Positions 19,327 through 27,185 of a stretch of DNA of 64,000 bases are shown here, piece by piece. The translations under genes were made by a program, and so were the position numbers. The notes under the pieces were generated by a model. That model saw only the letters and a list, made by a program, of their open reading frames with translations. It had not been told where the DNA came from and did no database searches. Numbering within the stretch: position 1 is the first letter of the stretch; every line of letters begins with the position of its first letter. The stretch is from Noviherbaspirillum suwonense (GTDB lineage Bacteria > Pseudomonadota > Gammaproteobacteria > Burkholderiales > Burkholderiaceae_D): the NCBI RefSeq assembly GCF_900182955.1, contig NZ_FXUL01000001.1, positions 620,001-684,000 on the forward strand. Direction: 5' to 3'.

Positions 19327-19343
19327 GCCTGAATGTAACGGCT

Positions 19344-19357
19344 TGATAGCGATATCA
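19344..19357. promoter_or_regulatory. Putative LacI-family operator O2
   Basis: TGATAGCGATATCA differs by one base from the perfect palindrome at 19683. The 339-bp spacing between the two would allow looping by a tetrameric LacI-type repressor. The probable binder is encoded at 24323. Confidence 0.5.
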
Positions 19358-19435
19358 GAGAGTGCCGGCGCCGTGGCATGTCGGGGGAACACCGCGGTTC
19401 ATACCCGTCCCGGTTCACAAGGTGCGACGAAAATC

Positions 19436-19537
19436 CGTAGGTTTTAACAAGCGCAAGCGCATTACATCATTCGTTGCGGACAGTCGATGGTACTTGATTG
19501 GCCTGTGGTGTAATGCGCTGCGCTTGTTAACCCTACG
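19436..19537. repeat. REP-like inverted repeat, copy A
   Basis: Two arms of the family GTAATGCGC-TGCGC-TTGTTAACCCTAC face each other (arms about 19436-19466 and 19507-19537) around a 40-bp spacer. Related arms occur at 29693-29795 and 49336-49440. This is the dispersed palindromic element common in proteobacterial intergenic DNA. Confidence 0.75.
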
Positions 19538-19644
19538 ATCCTGCGGGCCGCGGTGACGAATCGGAACCATCGATCTCACCCGGCACGCCGTGCCTTGGGT
19601 TGGACGCCGGTCGGCAGAATCCGTCGGAAGCTGCGAAAAATCGC

Positions 19645-19672
19645 TTTACAAAAAAGCATAATCGGATAAAAA
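19645..19672 (+). promoter_or_regulatory. Probable promoter of the gluconate operon
   Basis: TTTACA (19645-19650) and TAAAAA (19667-19672) are 16 bases apart, in an A-rich stretch just upstream of the perfect palindrome at 19683. The arrangement would place the operator at the start of transcription. Prediction only. Confidence 0.45.
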
Positions 19673-19682
19673 TCGCGTCCTC

Positions 19683-19696
19683 TGATAGCGCTATCA
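19683..19696. promoter_or_regulatory. Putative LacI-family operator O1
   Basis: TGATAGCGCTATCA is a perfect 14-bp palindrome with the central CG/GC step typical of LacI-family sites. It lies between the predicted promoter and gntK. Confidence 0.6.
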
Positions 19697-19711
19697 AGCG
19701 CAACAGCATGG

Positions 19712-20269
19712 ATGGAGACGGTAGTGGCCGAGTCATTGGATCGATGGATGGAAAACGCCCGGCGCAGGCGCTGGGTGGTGATGGGTGTGTCCGGTTGCGG
19801 CAAGAGCGAGATGGGCCGCCGCCTTGCCGACGCGCTGGGCATCGCCTACGCGGAAGGCGACGACGATCATCCGCCGGCCAACGTCGCCAAGATGGCGGCC
19901 GGCACGCCGCTGACCGACATCGACCGCCGGGACTGGCTGCTGCTGCTGCAATCCCGCATTGCCGCCGCCGCGGCGCGCAACGAAGGCCTGGTGCTCTCGT
20001 GCTCCTCGCTGAAACGCCGCTACCGCGACCTGCTGCGGGCAGGCGACCCCGCACTCGTATTTGTCCACCTGCACGGCGACCGCGCGCTGATTGCGCAGCG
20101 CATGCACCAGCGTCCCGGGCATTTCATGCCGCCGGCGCTGCTGGAAAGCCAGCTGCGCGACCTGGAGCCGCTGCAGGCCGATGAAGCCGGCATCGTGCTC
20201 GACATCGCCGACACCCCGGAACAACTGATCGAACAGCTGATGCAGCATTGCCGCCAGCAGGCGGATTAA
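19712..20269 (+). CDS. gntK: Gluconokinase
   Basis: 185 residues. P-loop GVSGCGKS near 25-32, then EGDDDHPPANVAKMAAGTPL, the gluconate kinase signature, and CSSLKRRYRDLLR further on. The enzyme phosphorylates D-gluconate with ATP to 6-phosphogluconate in the cytosol. Three starts are possible: ATG 19712, GTG 19724 (with GGAGACG at the right distance) and ATG 19748 (MENARRRRW); the GTG has the best ribosome site, while the longest frame is given here. A TRAP transporter follows 23 bases downstream, so uptake and first phosphorylation are co-expressed. Confidence 0.9.
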   Translation: METVVAESLDRWMENARRRRWVVMGVSGCGKSEMGRRLADALGIAYAEGDDDHPPANVAKMAAGTPLTDIDRRDWLLLLQSRIAAAAARNEGLVLSCSSLKRRYRDLLRAGDPALVFVHLHGDRALIAQRMHQRPGHFMPPALLESQLRDLEPLQADEAGIVLDIADTPEQLIEQLMQHCRQQAD

Positions 20270-20292
20270 AAGTATTTTATAAGGAGGACGAC

Positions 20293-20823
20293 ATGAAGGT
20301 TCCGGTTCCACGCCTTGAGCGCGTGGTCGAATGGCTGATGGCGCTGGCGCTGACCGTGATGGTCGCGCTGGTGTTCGGCAACGTGGTGCTGCGCTATGTG
20401 TTCAATTCCGGCATCGCCGCAGCCGAGGAAATATCGCGGCTGATGTTCGTCTGGCTGATTTTTCTCGGCGCGATCCTCGGCCTGCGCCACCATGCGCACC
20501 TGGGCGTGGAGCTGGTGCAGGCGCGCATCCCGCGCAAGCTGCGCGTGGCCTGCGCGGTCGTCAGCCACCTGCTGATGCTGTATGCGCTGAGCCTGTTCCT
20601 GTATGGCAGCTGGACCCAGACGCTGATCGGCATGAGCACCTATTCGACCGTGCTGCGCTACCCGACGGCCTTCATGGCCTCGGCCGGCCTGCTGTGCGCG
20701 GCCTCGATGATCGTCATCGTCGCCGCCAACCTGCTGCGCATCCTGCGCGGCAGCCCCGATGCGATGGTGCCCGGCGACGCCGGCGCCGCCTCCCAGCCTG
20801 AAGCGCCGGGGGTGATGGAATGA
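20293..20823 (+). CDS. TRAP transporter small permease (DctQ-like)
   Basis: 176 residues with four predicted membrane helices, at roughly 13-35, 45-65, 85-110 and 130-155. The first loop contains ISRLMFVWLIFLGAILGLR, the usual DctQ core. It forms the membrane complex with the large permease and the periplasmic binding protein and uses a sodium or proton gradient. A strong AAGGAGG site precedes the ATG at 20293. Its stop overlaps the large permease start by four bases. Confidence 0.9.
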   Translation: MKVPVPRLERVVEWLMALALTVMVALVFGNVVLRYVFNSGIAAAEEISRLMFVWLIFLGAILGLRHHAHLGVELVQARIPRKLRVACAVVSHLLMLYALSLFLYGSWTQTLIGMSTYSTVLRYPTAFMASAGLLCAASMIVIVAANLLRILRGSPDAMVPGDAGAASQPEAPGVME

Positions 20824-22097
20824 CGCTCGCCATCTTCCTGGGCTCCCTGGTGCTGCTGATGGTGCTGGGCATGCCGATCGCGTTCGCGCTGGTGCTGACC
20901 GGCGTCGCGCTGATGTTCCACCTCGACTTCTTCGATGCGCAGCTGGTCGCACAGAACCTGCTGTCCGGCGCCGACAACTTCCCGCTGATGGCCGTGCCCT
21001 TCTTCATCCTGGCCGGCGAGCTGATGAATGCCGGCGGCATCTCGCGCCGCATCATCAACCTGGCGGTCAGCCTGGTCGGGCACATACAGGGCGGCCTCGG
21101 CTATGTCGCCATCGCCGCCGCGGTGCTGCTGGCCAGCCTGTCCGGCTCGGCGATTGCCGACACGGCCGCGCTGGCGACGCTGCTGATCCCGATGATGCGC
21201 GACCACGGCTACGCGGTGCCGCGCTCGGCCGGCCTGATCGCGTCCGGCGGCATCATCGCGCCCATCATCCCGCCGTCGATGCCCTTCATCATTTTCGGCG
21301 TCACCACCAATACCTCGATCAGCAACCTGTTCCTGGCCGGCGTGGTGCCGGGCATCCTGATGGGCGTGGCGCTGGTCATCGTCTGGACCATCCTGGCCCG
21401 CAAGATGAAGGTCACCCCGCAGCCCAAGGCCTCGTGGGCCGACCGCCGGCGCGCGGTCATCGACGGCGTCTGGGCGCTGATGCTGCCGGTGATCATCCTG
21501 GGCGGCCTGCGCGGCGGCCTGTTCACGCCGACCGAAGCGGCCGTGGTGGCAGCGGTGTACTCGCTGTTCGTCAGCCTGTTCATCTACCGCGAAGTGAAGT
21601 TCAACGAACTGGTCAAGCTGCTGGTCGACGCGTCCCGCACCACCAGCACCGTGATGTTCCTCTGCGCCGGCGCGCTGGTGTCGTCCTACATGGTGACGCT
21701 GGCCGACCTGCCTGCGCAGGTCACCGACTTCCTGGCGCCGCTGCTGGGCGACCCGCGCCTGCTGATGTTCTGCATCATGCTGCTGCTGCTGGCCATCGGC
21801 ACCGTGATGGACCTGACCCCGACCATCCTGGTGATGGGCCCGGTGCTGATGCCGATCGCGTTGAAGGCCGGCATCGACCCGACCTATTTCGGCGTGATGT
21901 TCATCCTGGTCGGCACGCTGGGCCTGATCCATCCGCCGGTCTGCACGGTGCTCAACGTGGTGTGCGGCGTGGCCAAGATATCGCTGGAGAGCGCGACCAA
22001 GGGCATCTGGCCGTTCCTACTGACCTATCTCGTGCTGATCATCCTGTTCATCATTTTCCCGGGCATCATCACCGCGCCGATGGCGCTGCTGCGCTAG
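20820..22097 (+). CDS. TRAP transporter large permease (DctM-like)
   Basis: 425 residues, the usual DctM length, with about 12 membrane segments. Family marks include SGSAIADTAALATLLIPMM near 103-121 and GGIIAPIIPPSMPFIIFG near 142-159. It is the solute channel of the transporter. Start is by ATGA overlap with the small permease. Together with gntK upstream the substrate is probably D-gluconate. Confidence 0.92.
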   Translation: MTLAIFLGSLVLLMVLGMPIAFALVLTGVALMFHLDFFDAQLVAQNLLSGADNFPLMAVPFFILAGELMNAGGISRRIINLAVSLVGHIQGGLGYVAIAAAVLLASLSGSAIADTAALATLLIPMMRDHGYAVPRSAGLIASGGIIAPIIPPSMPFIIFGVTTNTSISNLFLAGVVPGILMGVALVIVWTILARKMKVTPQPKASWADRRRAVIDGVWALMLPVIILGGLRGGLFTPTEAAVVAAVYSLFVSLFIYREVKFNELVKLLVDASRTTSTVMFLCAGALVSSYMVTLADLPAQVTDFLAPLLGDPRLLMFCIMLLLLAIGTVMDLTPTILVMGPVLMPIALKAGIDPTYFGVMFILVGTLGLIHPPVCTVLNVVCGVAKISLESATKGIWPFLLTYLVLIILFIIFPGIITAPMALLR

Positions 22098-22126
22098 CGT
22101 CCGGGCGCAGCGCAAGACAACTTGGT

Positions 22127-22162
22127 CAAATCATTCAAATCAATCAAATCAATCAACAACAC
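22127..22162 (+). repeat. AATCA-rich direct repeats in the dctM-dctP gap
   Basis: The gap between large permease and binding protein contains a run of tandem ATCAAATCAATC-type units, unusually A/T-rich for this genome, directly upstream of the ACGGAG ribosome site. An unstructured leader like this could raise translation of the abundant binding protein; this is inference. Confidence 0.6.
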
Positions 22163-22171
22163 GGAGCAGAC

Positions 22172-23191
22172 ATGAAAAAATACCTGGTCAAATCCCTCGT
22201 CATGGCGCTGGCCGCAGCCAGCCTCGCATCGGCCGCCGGCAGCGCCGTCGCCGCCGACTTCAAGCCGCGCATCATCCGTTTCGGCTACGGCCTGTCGGAA
22301 GACAGCAACCAGGGCCGCGCAGTGAAGTTCTTCGCCGAAGACCTCGCCAAGCGCACCGGCAACAAGGTCAAGGCCAAGGGCTTCGGCAACGCCAGCCTGG
22401 GCAGCGACATCCAGATGCAGAACGCCCTGATCGGCGGCGCCCAGGAAATGATGGTCGGCTCGACCGCCACGCTGGTCGGCATCGTCAAGGACTTCGGCGT
22501 GTACGACCTGCCGTTCCTGTTCAATAACGAAGCCGAAGCCGACGCCGTGCTGGACGGCCCGTTCGGCCAGAAGCTCGCCGCCAAGCTGCAGGAAAAGGGC
22601 CTGGTCGGCCTCGTCTACTGGGAAAACGGCTTCCGCAATCTCACCAACACCAAGCGCCCGGTCGCCAAGCTCGAAGACATGCAGGGCGTGAAGCTGCGCG
22701 TGATGCAGAACCCGGTCTACATCGACATGTTTAACAGCTTCGGCGCGAACGCCGTGCCGCTGCCGTTCTCCGAGCTCTTCACCGCGCTGGAAACCAAGAC
22801 CGTCGATGGCCAGGAAAACCCGGTCACCACGATCGAGTCGAGCAAGTTCTACGAAGTGCAGAAGTACCTGTCCATCACCAAGCACGTCTACAGCCCATGG
22901 ATCATCCTGGCCAGCAAGAAGTGGTGGGATGGGCTGTCGGCTGACGAGAAGCGGGTCCTGCAGGAGTCGGCGGTTGCGTCGCGCGACTTCGAGCGGAAGG
23001 ATACGCGGGCTGCCGCCGGCAAGGCGATCGACACCCTGAAGGGCAAGGGGATGCAGGTCAACGTGGTGGCGGATGCGGAGCTGGCGCGGATGCGGGAGAA
23101 GGCGAAGCCGGCGTTCGATAAGTTTGCGGCCGATGGCGGCGCGGAGGTGTTGAAGGAGTTGCAGGGGGAGATTGCGAAGGTGCGCAAGTAG
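22172..23191 (+). CDS. TRAP transporter substrate-binding protein (DctP-like)
   Basis: 339 residues. A signal peptide of about 27 residues ends AAGSAVAADF. The mature protein starts with IIRFGYGLSEDSNQGRAVKFFAEDL, the family pattern. The conserved arginine segment KLRVMQNPVYIDMFNSFGANAVP, which binds the substrate carboxylate, is near 175-200. The ATG at 22172 follows ACGGAGCAGAC. Probable ligand: D-gluconate or a related sugar acid, inferred from gntK. The operon ends here and the inverted repeat element begins about 35 bases later. Confidence 0.92.
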   Translation: MKKYLVKSLVMALAAASLASAAGSAVAADFKPRIIRFGYGLSEDSNQGRAVKFFAEDLAKRTGNKVKAKGFGNASLGSDIQMQNALIGGAQEMMVGSTATLVGIVKDFGVYDLPFLFNNEAEADAVLDGPFGQKLAAKLQEKGLVGLVYWENGFRNLTNTKRPVAKLEDMQGVKLRVMQNPVYIDMFNSFGANAVPLPFSELFTALETKTVDGQENPVTTIESSKFYEVQKYLSITKHVYSPWIILASKKWWDGLSADEKRVLQESAVASRDFERKDTRAAAGKAIDTLKGKGMQVNVVADAELARMREKAKPAFDKFAADGGAEVLKELQGEIAKVRK

Positions 23192-23224
23192 AGGTTTAGG
23201 GGAGGGTAGGGATGGCGGGGCTGC

Positions 23225-23379
23225 CGGCTTGTGCAGCGACCGCTGTCTTTGCCCGCGCAGCGACCGTTGCGGTTGCGGTTGCGGTTAGCGCCGCACAGCG
23301 ACCGTTGCCGTTCCGCGTAGCGACATTTGCAGTTGCCGTTGCCGTTGCCGTTGCAGTTGCCTTTGAAGTGGCCGTTGCT
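23225..23379. repeat. Hexanucleotide tract, left flank of repeat element copy 2
   Basis: CCGTTG/GCGGTT-type units interspersed with GCGCAGCGACCG. Equivalent, in reverse complement, to the right flank of copy 1. Confidence 0.8.
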
Positions 23380-23412
23380 GTTGCAGTGAATCCCCGTTAG
23401 ATGGCGACGCGT

Positions 23413-23494
23413 CGCCAGTGCCTGAAACGGATAAAGAAGCGTCCGCTGTCTGAGCGAAGCGAGTTTCGGACGCTTCCCGTTTCAGGTGCTGGCG
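23413..23494. repeat. Long hairpin B of repeat element copy 2
   Basis: Arms 23413-23430 and 23477-23494 (ending CAGGTGCTGGCG) pair over nearly all positions, with the same inner AAGCGTCCG stem-loop as in copy 1. Confidence 0.8.
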
Positions 23495-23878
23495 GCGCGT
23501 GCAGTCCGCGCAGCGGACCGCCATCGTAGGGGTCGCCTTTTTTGCCCCACTTTTTTGGCGAAGCAAAAAAGCGGGTCGGCTGCCGGGCCGAACACCCGGC
23601 TACTCCCCACGGTAGTGAAGCTTTAATGTTTCACCCGTCAGCAGACGGAGCATCGGCGTCTTGCGCTGTGGCGCGTTCTCGTAACGTGCAGCCGTCGCAA
23701 ACTGCAGAAGCGGCTTCGCGACGGTACGCCGGCTGGCGGGTGAAGCAACACCGGCTGGCCTGCCGGACGACCTAGCCGGGTTTCGGCCCGGCAGCCGACC
23801 TACTTCTCTTGCTTCGCCAAGAGAAGTAGGCAAGAGAAGGCGACCCCGAAGATGCCGCCCCGCTGCGCGGGGTGCCCA

Positions 23879-23966
23879 CGCCGCTGGCACCGAAATCGGG
23901 AAGCGTCCGAAACTCGCTTCGCTCAGACAGCGGACGCTTCTTTATCCGATTTCGGCACCAGCGACG
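23879..23966. repeat. Long hairpin A of repeat element copy 2
   Basis: Arms 23879-23899 and 23946-23966 are complementary except for one position, around the shared inner stem-loop. In copy 2 the outer arms pair slightly better than in copy 1. Confidence 0.8.
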
Positions 23967-23995
23967 TGGCGTCATCAACGGGGACCCACTGCAAC

Positions 23996-24185
23996 GGCAA
24001 CGGCTACTTCACAAGCAACGGCAACGGCAACCGCAACTGTCGCTGCGCGGAGCCAACTGCAACGGCAACGGCAACGGCAACGGCAACTGCAACTGTCGCT
24101 ACGCGGAACGGCAACGGCAACGGCAACGGCAACGGTCGCTGCGCGGAGCTAACTGCAACAGCAACGGTCGCTGCGCGGAGCCAAC
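23996..24185. repeat. GGCAAC hexanucleotide tract, right flank of copy 2
   Basis: The clearest tract in the window: runs of up to five GGCAAC units, separated by a longer unit TCGCTGCGCGGAGCTAACTG. It ends about 135 bases before the regulator start. The 24186-24322 stretch after it is low in G and holds nothing else recognisable. Confidence 0.85.
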
Positions 24186-24322
24186 CACACATATCGCCAC
24201 GTGTCACGAGCCACCGATCACCATCGGACCCAAACCACGTCCTCACAGGAGCCAACACCTGTTCCCCCACCCCCATCCACAATAAACTATCCATTTCACC
24301 CAATAATCCCAAACCCAATTCC

Positions 24323-25357
24323 ATGAGCTCAGCTGCCGCGCCCGCCCCGAAAAGCCGCTCACGCGGCCGCGTCACCCTCGCCGACGTCGCCCGCCACGCC
24401 GGCGTCGGCACCATGACCGCCTCGCGCGCCATCTCCCAACCCGGGATGGTCTCCGCCGAACTCCGCGCCCGCGTCGAACACGCCGTCCGCAAGCTCGGCT
24501 ACGTCCCCAACCGCGCCGCGCGGGCGCTCGCATCCTCGCGCTCCAAGGTCATCGCGGTGCTCATACCGTCTCTGTCGAACGCGGTGTTCACCGACGTGCT
24601 GGCCGGGATACAGGACGCGCTGGACCAGTACGGGTACCAGGTGCTGATCTCCGACACCCGCTATTCGGATGCCGAAGAGGAGAAGCTGCTCGGGATTAAC
24701 CTGCAGTCGCACCCGGATGGCGTGCTGCTGACCGGGCTGCGGCAGAGCGAGCAGGTGCGGGCGATGCTGGCGGCGAGCCAGGTGCCGGTGGTGTCGATGA
24801 TGGATTTGTCCGATGATCCGGAGGACATGACCGTCGGCTTTTCGCAGCAGGAGGCGGCGCGGACCATGGTGCGGCACCTGCTGGGCAAGGGGTACCGGCG
24901 CATCGGTTTCCTCGGCGCGCAGCTGGACGAGCGCACGCTGAAACGGGCGGAGGGTTACCGGATCGCGCTGCGGGAGGCGGGTCTTTACGAGGCGCGGCGC
25001 GAGCTGCTGGTGCCGGACCCGTCGACTGTCGGGCTGGGCGCCGAAATGCTGGGGCGCCTGCTGGCGGTCGCGCCCGATTGCGACGCGCTGTTCTGCTGCA
25101 ATGACGACCTGGCCTATGGCGCGATCTACCAGTGCCAGCGGCGCGGGATCGCGGTGCCGGGCAAGCTGGCCATTGCCGGCTTCAACGACCTGCCGGCGTC
25201 GGCGTGGATGAACCCGTCGCTGACCACCATCGCCACGCCGCGCTACCGGATCGGCTACGAGGCGGCGACCCTGCTGCGCCAGGCCATCGAGGGAACGCCG
25301 CCCGCGAGCCGGCAGATCGACCTCGGTTTCACGCTGATGGCCCGCGAAAGCGCCTGA
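24323..25357 (+). CDS. LacI-family transcriptional regulator, probable gluconate repressor
   Basis: 344 residues. The N-terminal helix-turn-helix and hinge are VTLADVARHAGVGTMTASRA (about 17-36) and YVPNRAARALASSRS. A periplasmic-binding-protein-like sugar domain follows from about 70 to 340. The VGTMT variant of the recognition helix is typical of gluconate-responsive GntR proteins of the LacI family. The probable targets are the TGATAGCG(C/A)TATCA sites at 19344 and 19683. It is now separated from the gntK-TRAP operon by the inserted repeat element, so it likely has its own promoter. The ATG at 24323 has no strong ribosome site; the frame upstream runs through the repeat and is rejected. 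Confidence 0.88.
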   Translation: MSSAAAPAPKSRSRGRVTLADVARHAGVGTMTASRAISQPGMVSAELRARVEHAVRKLGYVPNRAARALASSRSKVIAVLIPSLSNAVFTDVLAGIQDALDQYGYQVLISDTRYSDAEEEKLLGINLQSHPDGVLLTGLRQSEQVRAMLAASQVPVVSMMDLSDDPEDMTVGFSQQEAARTMVRHLLGKGYRRIGFLGAQLDERTLKRAEGYRIALREAGLYEARRELLVPDPSTVGLGAEMLGRLLAVAPDCDALFCCNDDLAYGAIYQCQRRGIAVPGKLAIAGFNDLPASAWMNPSLTTIATPRYRIGYEAATLLRQAIEGTPPASRQIDLGFTLMARESA

Positions 25358-25637
25358 GCAACGCGCACGATTCTTGCGCGGGAATGCGGCGGCGCGCGGC
25401 CAAGCTGTTATCTTGATGGCTGCGTGCGGGTTTCGTACGGGTGGGGAACCGTTGCGTCGTAGCCGGATCAGAACCAGAGTTCGTTCGACAACCAGCGCTT
25501 TCCTCCTTCCCGAACCCGGCTCGACAAATCCCCAGCAAGTTGGCAAAGTACTGCCCGTTTTTCGAATTTAACAATAGTGCAATCGTGTGGCGGCTTCCAG
25601 GAACGCGCCACGCAGGGCAACACCTGATTGGATATAC

Positions 25638-27185
25638 ATGGCCGGTAACAAGCTGTTTTCGTTTTCCCCGCGCGCCGCGTCGCTGATGCCGGCTGCCGCC
25701 GTCGCGCTGGCGCTGCTCGCGCTCCAGCCGCAGGCATGGGCGTTCAATTTCGAGGATGTCGCGAGCCAGGCCAAGACCCTGGCCGCGTCGCCCTACAAGA
25801 AGCCCAAGGGTGAGCTGCCCAAGGCGCTGCAGGACCTGGGCTACGACCAGTATCGCGACATCCGTTTCAATCCCGACAAGGCATTGTGGCGCGACGCCAA
25901 GCTGCCGTTCGAGGTCGCCTTTTTCCACCCGGGCCGCATTTTCGATACGCCGGTCCGGATCAATGAAGTCGTCGGCAAGGCGGTGCGGCCGATCGCGTTC
26001 GATCCGAAGTCCTTCAACTACGGCGCCAACAAGATCAACCCGAAGGACATGAACGGCCTGGACTTCGCCGGTTTCCGCGTGCATTACCCGGTCAATACGC
26101 CGAAGTACAAGGACGAGGTCCTGGTCTTTCTGGGCGCCAGCTATTTCCGGGCGGTGGGCAAGGACCAGCGTTACGGCCTGTCCACGCGCGGCCTGGCGAT
26201 CGACACCGCCCTCAATTCCGGCGAGGAATTCCCGCTCTTCACCGACTTCTGGATCGAGAGGCCGGAGGCGGGCGCGAAGGAGCTGGTCATCTACGCGCTG
26301 CTCAATTCGCGCCGGATGACGGGCGCCTACCGTTTCCTGCTGCGTCCGGGCGTCGACACCGCCGTCGACGTGAAGTCGCGGCTGTTCGCCCGCGAAAACA
26401 TCACCAAGGTCGGCCTGGCGCCGCTGACGTCGATGTTCTTCTCCGGCGAAAACCAGCGTTCGCCGGCCGAGGACTTCCGTCCCGAGGTGCATGATTCCGA
26501 CGGCCTTTCGGTCGAGTCGGGCACCGGCGAATGGATCTGGCGGCCCCTGCTGAACCCGAAGAAGCTGCTGGTGACGTCGTATGCGCTCAGCAATCCCGGC
26601 GGCTTCGGCATGATGCAGCGCGACCGCGACTTCACCAGCTACCAGGACCTGGAGTCCCGCTTTGAACTGCGGCCAAGCGCCTGGGTCGAACCGAAGGGTA
26701 AATGGGGTTCGGGCCGGGTCGAACTGGTGCAGATCCCGACGCCGGACGAAACCAACGACAACATCGTCACCTACTGGGTGCCGGATGCGCCGCCCAAGCC
26801 GGGCGTGCCGTTCGACTTCGAATACCGCCTGCTGTGGCAGAAGGACAAGGAACGCAAGCCGCCCCTTTCGTGGGTGACGCAAACCCGCCGCGGCCACGGC
26901 TACCTGAGGAAGCCCGACGACAGCATTGCGCTGCTGGTCGACTTCGAAGGCCCGGCGCTGGCCAAGCTGCCGGCCGACGCCAAGCCCGAGGCGGTGGTCA
27001 GCGTCGACGGCAACGGCAAGCTGCTGGAGACCCATACCATACGCAATGAAGCCACCGGCGGCTGGCGCATCGCCCTGAGGATGACGCGCAATGACACATC
27101 CAAGCCCGTGGAGCTGCGCGGCTTCCTGCGGAACAACAACCTCACTCTGTCTGAAACGTGGAGCTACATACTGAGCCCGGATTGA
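25638..27185 (+). CDS. opgG: Glucan biosynthesis protein G
   Basis: 515 residues, the usual OpgG/MdoG length. An export signal ends around residue 35 ([10 protein letters not shown]). The mature part starts [19 protein letters not shown], which is diagnostic. OpgG is periplasmic and adds branches to the beta-1,2 backbone of osmoregulated periplasmic glucans made by OpgH. The stop overlaps the opgH start by one base. The 280 bases upstream (25358-25637) hold no recognisable site apart from the presumed promoter. Confidence 0.93.
   Translation: MAGNKLFSFSPRAASLMPAAAVALALLALQPQAWAFNFEDVASQAKTLAASPYKKPKGELPKALQDLGYDQYRDIRFNPDKALWRDAKLPFEVAFFHPGRIFDTPVRINEVVGKAVRPIAFDPKSFNYGANKINPKDMNGLDFAGFRVHYPVNTPKYKDEVLVFLGASYFRAVGKDQRYGLSTRGLAIDTALNSGEEFPLFTDFWIERPEAGAKELVIYALLNSRRMTGAYRFLLRPGVDTAVDVKSRLFARENITKVGLAPLTSMFFSGENQRSPAEDFRPEVHDSDGLSVESGTGEWIWRPLLNPKKLLVTSYALSNPGGFGMMQRDRDFTSYQDLESRFELRPSAWVEPKGKWGSGRVELVQIPTPDETNDNIVTYWVPDAPPKPGVPFDFEYRLLWQKDKERKPPLSWVTQTRRGHGYLRKPDDSIALLVDFEGPALAKLPADAKPEAVVSVDGNGKLLETHTIRNEATGGWRIALRMTRNDTSKPVELRGFLRNNNLTLSETWSYILSPD

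Larger units (their letters stand above)
23380..23995 (-). repeat. 616-bp palindromic repeat element, copy 2 (inverted)
   Basis: The reverse complement matches 438-1052 closely; most differences are in the central 130 bases. Hairpin B lies at 23413-23494 and hairpin A at 23879-23966. The shared terminal sequence GTTGCAGTGRRTCCCCGTT is present at both ends. It sits between the dctP stop and the LacI-family regulator. No gene is supported inside; open frames here are shadows of the repeat. Confidence 0.85.

Noticed and set aside
23852-24322. Upstream extension of the LacI-family gene through repeat element copy 2
   Set aside because: The added residues come from the palindromic element and GGCAAC tract. 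The family N-terminus begins at 24323.
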